A stretch of 64,000 nucleotides of DNA, from positions 2,666,001-2,730,000 of the forward strand of contig NZ_SAUN01000001.1 in the NCBI RefSeq assembly GCF_004011505.1. Direction: 5' to 3'. The notes beneath the pieces were generated by a model. It was not told the origin of the DNA. It made no database searches and was given only the letters and a program-made list of their open reading frames with translations. Made by a program: the position numbers and the translations under genes. Positions within the stretch are counted from its first letter, which is position 1. Each line of letters begins with the position of its first letter. The DNA comes from Nonomuraea polychroma. Its GTDB lineage: Bacteria; Actinomycetota; Actinomycetes; Streptosporangiales; Streptosporangiaceae. This document shows positions 34,670-42,692 of this stretch, piece by piece.

Positions 34670-35734
34670 ATGAGCACGCCGATCGATCCGAGGGCCGCCC
34701 GGCTGCGCGACCGTCTGCGCGGGGCCCTGGTCGCCGCCGCGCTGACGCCGATGACGCGGGCGGGGGAGGTGGACCTCGACGTCGCGGAGGCGTACTTCCG
34801 GCGGCTGGTCGCCACGGGCGCCGACGCCCTGGCCGTCCTCGCCCACACCGGCCGTGGGCCCTTCCTGCCCACGGACGTCCGCGCCGGCCTGATCGCCCGC
34901 GCCCGCCGCACGGGCGTCCCGGTCATCGTCGGCATCGGCGGCACCCCACCACCCGCCACCACCGGCGACGCCGCCCAGCCATCCGCCCCAAGGGTCGGCG
35001 CCCAGCCGGCCGCTACCGCAACGGGCGGCACTGTCCAGCCACCCGCCACCGCAGCACCCGCCACCGCAGCGGCCGGCGCCGCCGCGCGCCGCGTCGGCGA
35101 GCGGCGGAAGCCGGGGGCGGGCGAGCAGGCGGCGGTGGCGGATGCGCGGGCGGCGGCTGAGCTGGGGGCCGACGGGGTGCTGGTGTTTCCGTCGCCGGGG
35201 GATCGGGTGGCGCTGCACGAGGCGGTGTGGGCGGCCACCGGGCTGCCGATGATCGCCTTCGACCTGTACACGACCCCCTGCCCGCCCGCCACACTCCGCC
35301 GCATCCTGGATCTCCCCGGGGTCGCCGGGCTCAAGACGGCGCTGTTGTCGGACGCGATGGGATGCCAGGAGACGATCGCCCTCACCCGCGAGGCCGGCAG
35401 GCTGGCCATCACCGGCGAGGACCGCATGTTCGGCCCCTCGCTCCTGTGGGGCGCCCAGGCGGCGCTGGTGGGCATCGCGGCCGCGTCGGTGGAGACGACT
35501 GCGGCCGTGATGCGCGCGTTCGAGGGCGACGACCTGCGCGGTTTCGAGAAGGCGTCCGCACGGCTGGACCGGCTGGCGGCGGCCACGTTCACGGCGCCGA
35601 TGGAGGGATACGTGCAGCGCATGTTCTGGCTGGCCGCCGCGGAAGGCCTCATCCCCGGGTCCCACGCCTGCGACCCGTACGGCCCCGCTCTCCCCGAGGG
35701 CGAGCACGCCGGGGTCCTGGCGGCCGCCTCGTGA
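34670..35734 (+). CDS. dihydrodipicolinate synthase-family aldolase 2 with a low-complexity insert
   Basis: A 354-residue protein. Residues 1-90 and 156-340 form a DapA/NanA-type TIM barrel with probable Tyr200 (AFDLYTTPCPP) and Schiff-base Lys222 (VAGLKTALLSDAMG). Between them, residues about 91-155 are an insert rich in Pro, Ala, Thr and Gly that ordinary family members lack. It sits in the loop after a core strand (PVIVGIGG) and before the next helix (VADARAAAELGADGVLV). The GTGE-type loop is AHTGRGP. The ATG at 34670 fits a GGGGAG site 5 bases away; the ATG at 34667 is possible. It is convergent with the propeller gene at 3 bases. An aldolase role is inferred. Confidence 0.75.
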   Translation: MSTPIDPRAARLRDRLRGALVAAALTPMTRAGEVDLDVAEAYFRRLVATGADALAVLAHTGRGPFLPTDVRAGLIARARRTGVPVIVGIGGTPPPATTGDAAQPSAPRVGAQPAATATGGTVQPPATAAPATAAAGAAARRVGERRKPGAGEQAAVADARAAAELGADGVLVFPSPGDRVALHEAVWAATGLPMIAFDLYTTPCPPATLRRILDLPGVAGLKTALLSDAMGCQETIALTREAGRLAITGEDRMFGPSLLWGAQAALVGIAAASVETTAAVMRAFEGDDLRGFEKASARLDRLAAATFTAPMEGYVQRMFWLAAAEGLIPGSHACDPYGPALPEGEHAGVLAAAS

Positions 35735-35737
35735 CCG

Positions 35738-37666
35738 TCAGATGGCGATGCGGATGAGGTTGCGGCCCTTGAGACAGTAAAGGCTCTCGCGGGACGGGTC
35801 GATGTTGAGCCGGGAGCCGCCGCCGAACCAGTCGCTCGCCAGCCCGTCCACGAGCGTGCGGGACGTGAAGCGGACCAGGTCGATCTTGTAGACGGCGTCC
35901 TCGTCGCTGGTGTACGCATGGAGGCCGGCCAGCACGAGGTCGCCGCCCCGGTCGCACACCTGCAGCGTGCGGGTGACCTCGCGCCGGCGCAGGTCGTACT
36001 CGAACAGGACGCCGCCGTCGGTGATCCCGTACAGGGCGAGCGGCGTGTGCTTCAGGCTCGTGACGGCTTTCGCGCCGGCCACCGGCTCGATCTCCCACCG
36101 CACCTTCCGCGTGCGCAGGTCGAAGGCCGCCAGCTTGGCCGTGGTCGTGACCGGCGGGGCGCCGAGGCCCTCCTGCGTGCTGGTGCCCATGTAGACGGTG
36201 CCCAGCCGGGCCGTCAGCGAGAACACGGTCTGCCGCTCGACGATCGGCCGGTAGGTGTCGAGCTTGCCGGTCCGCGGGTCGTACACGTCGAGCGCGCCGT
36301 TCGGGTGTCCGGGCTCGGGCTGGGTGGACATCACGATCAGCCCGGTCAGCTTGTCGTGGCACAGGTCCTTCGGCCGGTCCTGGTTGTGGCCGGTGCGGAA
36401 GAGCAGTTTGGCCTCGGGGTCGCCGGCGCGGTGGGAGTAGAGGGCGGCCTGGGTGTAGATGCCGAGGTACGTGGTGTCGCCGGCGGTCATGATGGTCTTG
36501 GGCTCGCCGGCGATGGCCAGCCTGGTGACCTGGCGGGTGGCCAGGTCGTGAATGTCGCAGCCGCCCTTGCCGCCGACGTAGACGCGTTCGCCGTCGCAGT
36601 GCACCGACATCGGCTCCTCCGGGGCGGCCCGGAAGCCCTTCTGCACGTGGCTGACGTAGTCGATGGTGCCGGTGGCCGGGTCGTAGACGAAGACGCCGGG
36701 ATCCTGGATACCGTAGATCTTTCCCTGGTGCTCCAGGATGCGGACGGTGGCCGCCTCCGGGAACGGCACGCCGAGCACCTCGTACGTGCCGGTCGCGATC
36801 CGGTAGCGGTAGAGGGTCCCGGAGGGGCGGCCGGCGAAGTAGACCCAGCCGTCGTGGATCAGCACCGAGACGATGTACTTCTCGCCCGGCGCCGTGGCCT
36901 TGACCACCTTGTACGCGGCCGGGTCCGCCTTCTCCAGCACGATCAGCTCCGCCAGCGAGTTCATCCCGCCCGCCACGTGCGTGTCGCTGATCGACATGCT
37001 GGACACCCAATCGCGGTCGGCCACCTCGGCGGGCAGCAGCTCGCGCTTCTCCCCGGTCTGCCGGTCGATCGCGACGAGGTGGGCGTTGGTGCCGACGCCG
37101 GCGTAGACGTGGGTGGCGTCGGCCTGGATGCTGCGGACGTACGCCTCGCCTGGGGCGGGCTGGCCCAGGTCGCGGCTGACGCCGGTGGCGGGGTCGTACT
37201 CCACCACGCGCCCGGGCTGCGACATGCCCATGTAGACCTTGCCGTCGGGGGAGGCCGCCATGGTCCAGATGTACGGGTCGGGGTATTGCGCGAGCCTGGT
37301 CGTGGCGCCCGTCAGTGTGTCGATCTTGTAGAGGTCCGATCGGGAGTGGGTGCCGACGTAGACGTCGGTGCCCACCTTGCACATCGCCCAGATGCCCACT
37401 CCGGTGGTGATCTCGAAGTGGGCCGTGACCTTGTCCTGGGCCAGGTCCCAGGCGCCCACGACGTTGGGCGCCAGGCCGCGCGAGCCCATGTAGAGCACGT
37501 CGCCGACGAACTCGGCGTTGCCCAGAGGGCTGGCGACGCTGGCTGGGCCGAGGTCGGTGATCGTGCCTTCCGGCTCGCGGGTGGCGGCCATCGCGGGGGT
37601 GGCCGGGAGGGTCGCGGCGGCTGCGGAGGCGGCTGCGGCTTGGAGGAAACGGCGGCGGGGGATCAT
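35738..37666 (-). CDS. Tat-exported beta-propeller protein A
   Basis: A 642-residue protein. The N-terminus MIPRRRFLQAAAASAAAATL is a twin-arginine signal, with cleavage likely near ATPAMAAT. The rest is a series of four-stranded blades with repeated patterns such as YKIDTLTGATTRLAQYPD, VEYDPATGVSRDLG and AFDLRTRKVRWEIEP, typical of Kelch/PQQ-like propellers. Tat export suggests a folded protein with a cofactor or metal. It is paralogous to propeller B (39281), especially in the last 250 residues. The ATG at 37666 has GAGGAG 11 bases upstream; a GTG at 37678 overlaps that site. Operator 4 lies just upstream. A lactonase- or lyase-like role is only one possibility. Confidence 0.78.
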   Translation of the reverse strand: MIPRRRFLQAAAASAAAATLPATPAMAATREPEGTITDLGPASVASPLGNAEFVGDVLYMGSRGLAPNVVGAWDLAQDKVTAHFEITTGVGIWAMCKVGTDVYVGTHSRSDLYKIDTLTGATTRLAQYPDPYIWTMAASPDGKVYMGMSQPGRVVEYDPATGVSRDLGQPAPGEAYVRSIQADATHVYAGVGTNAHLVAIDRQTGEKRELLPAEVADRDWVSSMSISDTHVAGGMNSLAELIVLEKADPAAYKVVKATAPGEKYIVSVLIHDGWVYFAGRPSGTLYRYRIATGTYEVLGVPFPEAATVRILEHQGKIYGIQDPGVFVYDPATGTIDYVSHVQKGFRAAPEEPMSVHCDGERVYVGGKGGCDIHDLATRQVTRLAIAGEPKTIMTAGDTTYLGIYTQAALYSHRAGDPEAKLLFRTGHNQDRPKDLCHDKLTGLIVMSTQPEPGHPNGALDVYDPRTGKLDTYRPIVERQTVFSLTARLGTVYMGTSTQEGLGAPPVTTTAKLAAFDLRTRKVRWEIEPVAGAKAVTSLKHTPLALYGITDGGVLFEYDLRRREVTRTLQVCDRGGDLVLAGLHAYTSDEDAVYKIDLVRFTSRTLVDGLASDWFGGGSRLNIDPSRESLYCLKGRNLIRIAI

Positions 37667-37704
37667 GCGGCTGGTCACTCCTCGGGAAGACTGGCCGAAC
37701 GCTA

Positions 37705-37722
37705 TAACGGCCTAGGCCGTAA
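37705..37722. promoter_or_regulatory. cluster operator 4 (TAACGGCCTAGGCCGTAA)
   Basis: The core ACGGCCTAGGCCGT is a perfect palindrome. It overlaps the stop codon of the upstream amidohydrolase gene and precedes the propeller A start by 39 bp, giving that gene its own control point. Confidence 0.7.
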
Positions 37723-38440
37723 TGTCCAGATCGAAAAGCTGGGCGGCGTTCCGCCACGCGACCAGCTCGGCCGTCTCCGGGTCGAGACCCGCCGCCGCCA
37801 CCGCTCCGAACGCCGAGGCCGGGTCGATGAGGGTCGAGTCGGTGCCGAAGAGCAGCCGCGTGCGGTCCACGGCGGCCGCCACCTGCGCGATGCGGCCGGT
37901 GGGCGCGTGGGAGTAGCAGGGCTCCAGGTAGAGGCGGTCGCAGGCGTTCGCGGCCTCGATGGCGTAAGGGAAGGCGTCGGCGCCCATGTGCCCCGCGATG
38001 ACCCGCAGGCCGGGCGTGTCGAGGCAGCTCTGTGCCAGGTCCAGCACCGTGGCGCCCCAGGTGTGAACCAGCGCGGGCACGCCCGCCTCCGCGACCATGG
38101 CCAGCGCCTCCCGCATCTGGGGCGAGGAGGCGGGCGATCGTGTGTAGTCGGTGTGGATCTTGACGCCGACGAACTTGCCGGTGGGCAGGTATGCGCGCAG
38201 GTCCCGCTCGGCGTCGGCCGGTCGGCGGGGATTGATGGTGACATATCCGAGGTGGCGGTCCTGGGTGTCCAGCCAGGCGGCCAAGGCCCGGTTGCCCGCC
38301 GGGGCGTCGTAGATCACCGCTTCGGTGGCCGAGACGATGGACAGGTCGATGCCGAAGCGGTCCATGGCGGACAAGTTGGCTCCGGCGACGTCCATGGTGA
38401 AGAACCACGGGCCCCAGTGCGCGTGCACGTCGATGATCAT
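37712..38440 (-). CDS. amidohydrolase-superfamily TIM-barrel hydrolase A (metal site intact)
   Basis: A 242-residue protein of the amidohydrolase-2 type (COG2159-like). The metal ligands are all present: His6 and His8 in DVHAHWG, Lys94/His96 in GVKIHTD, His126 in LVHTWG, His151 in AGHMGA and Asp201 in LFGTDST. Family members act as lactonases, decarboxylases and C-O or C-N hydrolases on acids. Its start overlaps the stop of the degenerate paralogue 38437-39210 by 4 bases, implying coupled expression and perhaps a complex. Proposed role in this cluster: opening a lactone or hydrolysing an amide of the imported compound. Confidence 0.83.
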   Translation of the reverse strand: MIIDVHAHWGPWFFTMDVAGANLSAMDRFGIDLSIVSATEAVIYDAPAGNRALAAWLDTQDRHLGYVTINPRRPADAERDLRAYLPTGKFVGVKIHTDYTRSPASSPQMREALAMVAEAGVPALVHTWGATVLDLAQSCLDTPGLRVIAGHMGADAFPYAIEAANACDRLYLEPCYSHAPTGRIAQVAAAVDRTRLLFGTDSTLIDPASAFGAVAAAGLDPETAELVAWRNAAQLFDLDITA

Positions 38441-39210
38441 CCGAGCAGCCTCCTCGCGTTGCCGCCCGCCACGGCGGCGATCTCGTCCGGCTTCAGCCCG
38501 CTCGTCGCCAGGCGCAGCAGCGGCACGACCGGCTCGTAGTGGGGGGTGCGCGAGCCGTACAGGAGCCGGTCCGCCGGCACGGTCTCCAGCGCGTCGGGGG
38601 AGTTGAGCAGGCGGGTCGAGGTGTGGAAGCCCGGCTCGTCGGCGGCGACCACGAGGAAGTCGCCCAGGTGGTAGAAGTGCGTGTCGAGGAAGACGACCGT
38701 GGCGTCCAGGCCGGAGAACGGCTGCCAGAAGCGCCGCACGTCCCCGCCGGTCAGCACGACGAGGCCGAGCCCGGCCGCCTTCCTGGCGACGTGGCGGACC
38801 GAGGGGAAGCCCGCCTCGACGCCCTGCTCGTCGGGGAAGAGCCTGACGGCCTGCACGCCCAGCTCGGCGAGCCGGTCGATCTCGCGTACGGCCCCGATGG
38901 GGTCGCGCAGATCCACGGTCCCCACCGGGACGACCGCCGGGTCGCGGCCGGAGGCGGTCCCGGTGCCGTCGCTCGTGGCCAGGGCCAGGACCTCGTCATT
39001 GCCTGACCGCATGTCGAACAGCGCGGCCCGCAGAGACGCGACCGCGCCCGCCCGGATGCGGTGTGCGGCCAGCGTGTCCAGCACCGCCCGGGGCGTGCCC
39101 GGCGGGCCGTCACGGTCGGGATAGGCGCCGACCAGCACATCCACGTCGAGGGTCACCTCGAGCCCGCCGACAAGACTGCTCGCGTCGAACGCCGTCACAA
39201 CCGCCTCCAT
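38437..39210 (-). CDS. amidohydrolase-like protein A lacking metal ligands
   Basis: A 257-residue relative of the amidohydrolase-2 fold. Where the active enzyme has DVHAHWG, this has DVDVLVG, so both histidines of the HxH motif are gone. Near the C-terminus YGSRTPHYEPV replaces the Gly-Thr-Asp block. The general pattern of strands and the closing segment IAAVAGGNARRLLG are kept. It is therefore probably inactive, or uses other chemistry, and may serve as a partner subunit. It is first in the leftward unit and starts 21 bp from operator 5. Its stop overlaps the active amidohydrolase start by 4 bases. Confidence 0.72.
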   Translation of the reverse strand: MEAVVTAFDASSLVGGLEVTLDVDVLVGAYPDRDGPPGTPRAVLDTLAAHRIRAGAVASLRAALFDMRSGNDEVLALATSDGTGTASGRDPAVVPVGTVDLRDPIGAVREIDRLAELGVQAVRLFPDEQGVEAGFPSVRHVARKAAGLGLVVLTGGDVRRFWQPFSGLDATVVFLDTHFYHLGDFLVVAADEPGFHTSTRLLNSPDALETVPADRLLYGSRTPHYEPVVPLLRLATSGLKPDEIAAVAGGNARRLLG

Positions 39211-39249
39211 TGACTTATCCAGCTCAGCACATTACGGTCTGGGCCAAAA
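39210..39249. promoter_or_regulatory. central divergent promoter with cluster operator 5
   Basis: For the plus strand, TTGACT (39210-39215) and TACGGT (39233-39238) are 17 bp apart. TTACGGTCTGGGCCAAAA at 39232-39249 covers the -10, the same layout as at 26870. The left half-site is exact and the right half has two mismatches. The site lies between the starts of the two mirror-image modules. Confidence 0.65.
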
Positions 39250-39280
39250 TTGGGCAACACGCTCTTGTGGAGGTGCGGCC

Positions 39281-41278
39281 ATGCCGCGTAAACCCCTCGC
39301 GGTCTCCGCGGCCCTGGCCGCCACCCTGCTCTTGCCGGTGCTCCCGGCCCAAGCGGCCACCCCGCGAGAGGCGGCCTCGTGTGCCGGGCCGCGCGTGGAG
39401 ACGTTCGGGCCGGCGTCGGTGACCGGCGCCATCGTGGGCGCCGCGGTCCACAAGGACAAGGCCTACGTCGTCACGCGCGGCCAGAAGCCTCCTGTGCTGG
39501 CCGAGATCGACCTGGCCACCCGGGAGGTCGTCAGGAGCGTGCGCCTGCCCGACGGCCCCGCGGCCGGGGAACCGGAGGGCGGCTGGGCCACGGCCGTATC
39601 GGGCGGCAAGGTCTACGTCGGCACGTACCCCGTCCCGGACCTCTACCGCTTCGACCCGGCTACCGGCGAGGTGGCGCGCCTGGCCTCCTTCGGCAGGAAC
39701 GGCGGCTACATCTGGGCGCTGGCCGCGGCCCCCGACGGCACCCTCTACGCGGGCACCTATCCGGACGGCCGGGTCAGGGAGTACGTCCCCGCCACCGGCG
39801 CGGTACGCGACTTCGGGGTGCTCGCCACCGGCGAGCGGTACGTCAGGACGGTGGCGGCCGACGCCCGGAACGTCTACGCGGGCCTGCTCGACAAGGGCAA
39901 GCTCGTTGCGATCGACCGCACGACGGGCGCCGTCAAGGAGCTGGCCCAGGGCCCGGCCGGCATCGGGGTGGTCGCCGAGCACGGCGACCGGATCCTCGCG
40001 GTCAGCGGCCAGACGCTCATCGACGTGCGCAAGGACGGGACGGACGCACGGCATGTCCCCCTCGCCGCGGGCAGCCTCGACGCGCTCACCGTGGCCGCCG
40101 ACGGCACGGTCTACGGCACCTCCCGCCCCGACGGCGCCGTCCACCGCTACCGCACCGGCGACGCCGCGCCCGCCAAGATCGCCGACCCGCCGTCGCAGGA
40201 CGACGAGACCAGGCGGCTCGCGCTCGCGGGCGACGGCACCCTGATCGGCTTCTCCGGCAGCGGCGGCATGTGGTCGCTGGACCTGCGGACCGGCGAGTCC
40301 CGGTTCACCGACCTGATCGAGGCCGGCCTGCCGAGCGGCCCCGAGCGGCCCCAGAGCATGCTGCTGGTGCCCGGCCGGGCCGTCTACGTCGGCGGCCACT
40401 TCTTCATGGACGTCCGCGACCTGCGTACCGGTCAGAAGCGCAGGTTCCGCGTCCCGGGCGAGCCCAAGGACCTCGTGCGGCGCGGAAACAAGATCTACGC
40501 CGCCATCTACCCGAGCGGTCAGATCATCTCCATCGACCTCCGCACCGACGAGATCCGCGGGCTCGGCTACCTCGGACACGGCCAGCAGCGCCCCTGGGAC
40601 ATCGAGTACGACCCGGTGACCGACAAGCTGCTGGTCGCCTCCGCCCCCCTCGGCGGCAAGCTCGAAGGCGCCCTGTCGATCGTGGACCCCGACACCGGCG
40701 CGATCGACGTCTACAAGGGCGTCATCCCCGGCCAGAGCCTGATGAGCCTGTCGCTGGACGCCCGCAACGGCATCGTGTACCTCGGCGGCGACGTGCTCGG
40801 CGGCGGCGGTGTCACGCCGGTGAAGACCTCGGCGTCCGTCGCGGCCTTCGACCTCCGAACCCGTACCGTGTCATGGCAGGTGGACCCGGTCCCCGGCTTC
40901 CGTACCTTCCAGGACATCAAGGTGCACGGCGGCCTGCTCTACGGCGTCTACAAGCGCGACTCCGGCGCCTGGATCGCCCTGGACCTGGCCACCAGGACAG
41001 TCAAGCACCAGGGCACCCTGTCCGGGTACGGCGAGCTGACCACGCACCGCGGCAAGGTGTTCGTCAGCACGTTCTTCGGCGGCGGCAACGCCTACGAGCT
41101 GAGCGACCAGGCCACGCACCTGGCCACCGGCCTCGGCGACGACTGGTACACCAACCCGCAGCTGCACTTCGAGCCCGGCTCATGGAAGGCCTGGGCCCTG
41201 AGCGGCCGGCATCTGGCCAGGATCGACCTCGACCCGCGCTGCCCGCTCCTCACCGTCACCCCGCCGCAAAGCCGATGA
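39281..41278 (+). CDS. secreted beta-propeller protein B
   Basis: A 665-residue protein with a Sec signal peptide (residues 1-26, cleavage after LPAQA). Repeated blades follow, such as LYRFDPATGEVARLASFG, VREYVPATGAVRDFG and SIVDPDTGAIDVYKG. Its C-terminal third aligns with propeller A (AFDLRTRTVSWQVDP here, AFDLRTRKVRWEIEP there). Unlike A it uses Sec, not Tat. It starts a four-gene unit in which each stop overlaps the next start by 4 bases (propeller, degenerate amidohydrolase, intact amidohydrolase, aminotransferase). It is probably a periplasmic or surface carbohydrate-acting or binding protein; the reaction is unknown. Confidence 0.78.
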   Translation: MPRKPLAVSAALAATLLLPVLPAQAATPREAASCAGPRVETFGPASVTGAIVGAAVHKDKAYVVTRGQKPPVLAEIDLATREVVRSVRLPDGPAAGEPEGGWATAVSGGKVYVGTYPVPDLYRFDPATGEVARLASFGRNGGYIWALAAAPDGTLYAGTYPDGRVREYVPATGAVRDFGVLATGERYVRTVAADARNVYAGLLDKGKLVAIDRTTGAVKELAQGPAGIGVVAEHGDRILAVSGQTLIDVRKDGTDARHVPLAAGSLDALTVAADGTVYGTSRPDGAVHRYRTGDAAPAKIADPPSQDDETRRLALAGDGTLIGFSGSGGMWSLDLRTGESRFTDLIEAGLPSGPERPQSMLLVPGRAVYVGGHFFMDVRDLRTGQKRRFRVPGEPKDLVRRGNKIYAAIYPSGQIISIDLRTDEIRGLGYLGHGQQRPWDIEYDPVTDKLLVASAPLGGKLEGALSIVDPDTGAIDVYKGVIPGQSLMSLSLDARNGIVYLGGDVLGGGGVTPVKTSASVAAFDLRTRTVSWQVDPVPGFRTFQDIKVHGGLLYGVYKRDSGAWIALDLATRTVKHQGTLSGYGELTTHRGKVFVSTFFGGGNAYELSDQATHLATGLGDDWYTNPQLHFEPGSWKAWALSGRHLARIDLDPRCPLLTVTPPQSR

Positions 41279-41943
41279 CGGATCTCGTCGTGGACGCCCA
41301 CCGGCTCATCGGCCCCGTACCCTTCGACGACCTGCCGGAGGACCCGCGGCCGGAGATGGACCGGCTGGGCATCCACCAGGCCTACGTGACCCACACCCTC
41401 GCCATCCACTCCGACGTCCGCGCCGGGAACGAGGCGCTGCTCGACCTCCACGACCCCCGGCTCGTGCCGGTGCCCGTGCTGCTGCCCGAGTCCTTCGAGC
41501 CGGTGCCGGACTGGGACGTGCCCATGGTCAGGCTCTGCCCGAACCGGCACCGCTTCGAGCTGACCGGGCCGACGGCCCTGCGCTGGCTGGCGGCGCTCGG
41601 CGTCACGGCGGCCGTCGACTTCGAGGAGACCTCGCCCGGGCACCTGCTCGCCCTCGCCAGAGAGCTGCCCGAGCAGCGCATCCTGCTGCTCAACCCCGGC
41701 TACCGGCGGCTGCGCGCGATCGCCGAGCTGATGACCGCGATCCCGAACCTGTGGCTGGAGATCGGCACCGTCAACACCCAGCGCGGCGTCGAGTGGCTGG
41801 CCGGGCACTTCGGGGCCGAACGGCTGGTGTTCGGCACCGGCGCCCCGGTCATGGACGACTGCGGCCCCCGCTTCCTCCTCGACCACCTGGACCTGCCGGA
41901 GGCCGACGTCGCCCTGATCGCATCGGGAGGGAGCCTGCTGTGA
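41275..41943 (+). CDS. amidohydrolase-like protein B with degenerate metal site
   Basis: A 222-residue relative of the amidohydrolase-2 fold. The HxH motif reads DAHRLIG (His9 kept, second His replaced by Leu11), and the Asp block reads FGTGAPVMDD with Gly in place of the metal-binding Asp. Mid-barrel His motifs are not evident. A normal dinuclear or mononuclear metal site seems impossible. The ATG overlaps the propeller B stop, and its stop overlaps the next start in GTGA. It is the counterpart of the degenerate protein in module A, so loss of the metal site recurs in both modules. Confidence 0.72.
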   Translation: MTDLVVDAHRLIGPVPFDDLPEDPRPEMDRLGIHQAYVTHTLAIHSDVRAGNEALLDLHDPRLVPVPVLLPESFEPVPDWDVPMVRLCPNRHRFELTGPTALRWLAALGVTAAVDFEETSPGHLLALARELPEQRILLLNPGYRRLRAIAELMTAIPNLWLEIGTVNTQRGVEWLAGHFGAERLVFGTGAPVMDDCGPRFLLDHLDLPEADVALIASGGSLL

Positions 41944-42692
41944 TCCTCGACGCGCACGGCCACCTCGGCCCGTGGCCCGACTTCCTCATCCCCGACCCGT
42001 CGGCCGACGGCATGGTCGCCCTGATGGACCGCCTCGGCATCGACGCGATCGGCATCAGCCACCTGCTCGCCGTCGGCCCCAGTGCCGAGGAGGGGAACCG
42101 GCTGGCGTTCGCCGCCGCCGAGCGGCACCCCGGCCGGTTCGGCGTGTGGCAGGTCTACAACCCTCACCAGCGCAACCGGCTCACCGATCAGGGCGTCTGG
42201 GGCGTCAAGATCCACCCGGACGTGCACCAGTGTCCCCTCGACGACCGCCGCTACGACCCCGTCTGGGAGCTCGGCCTGCCCGTGCTCGCCCACGGCCAGA
42301 CGGACTCGCCGTGGAGCGACCCTGACCGGTTCGTCACCGTGGCGCGCCGGCATCCCGGCGTACCGCTGCTGCTCGGACACGCCGGGCTCTGGCCGTACGG
42401 CTTCGCCCGCGCCGCCGGGCTGATCCGCGACCACCCCAACGTCTACCTGGAGATCTGTGGCTCCAAGATGACCGGACGATGGATCGCCCGCCTCGCCGCC
42501 CAGGTCGGCGCCGACCGCGTCGTCTACGGTTCCGACGCCTGCTTCCTCGACCTGCGGATCGGCTTCGGCCGCGTCGCCCTCGCCCCGCTCGACGACGCCG
42601 ACCGTGCCCTCATCCAGGGCGGCAACCTCGCCCGCGTGCTGGAAACGACCCGCTCCACCGACCGCGGCACCACGGAAGGACGCCTCCCATGA
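41940..42692 (+). CDS. amidohydrolase-superfamily TIM-barrel hydrolase B (metal site intact)
   Basis: A 250-residue amidohydrolase-2 protein. The ligands are present: His6/His8 in DAHGHLG, Lys90/His92 in GVKIHPD, His118 in LAHGQTD, His147 in LGHAGL and Asp199 in YGSDACFLD. It is paralogous to the module A enzyme at 37712. The GTG start overlaps the preceding stop by 4 bases, and its own stop overlaps the aminotransferase start by 4 bases. Having two intact paralogues suggests that two related substrates, or two steps, are handled. Confidence 0.83.
   Translation: MILDAHGHLGPWPDFLIPDPSADGMVALMDRLGIDAIGISHLLAVGPSAEEGNRLAFAAAERHPGRFGVWQVYNPHQRNRLTDQGVWGVKIHPDVHQCPLDDRRYDPVWELGLPVLAHGQTDSPWSDPDRFVTVARRHPGVPLLLGHAGLWPYGFARAAGLIRDHPNVYLEICGSKMTGRWIARLAAQVGADRVVYGSDACFLDLRIGFGRVALAPLDDADRALIQGGNLARVLETTRSTDRGTTEGRLP

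Noticed and set aside
35649-38408. 919-codon minus-strand frame over propeller A and the amidohydrolase
   Set aside because: It is very Arg/His/Pro-rich, lacks domain motifs and runs through two recognisable genes in another frame.
39379-41274. Long plus-strand open frame upstream of the degenerate amidohydrolase
   Set aside because: It is out of frame with propeller B and low in normal composition; only the part from the ATG at 41275 encodes a recognisable protein.
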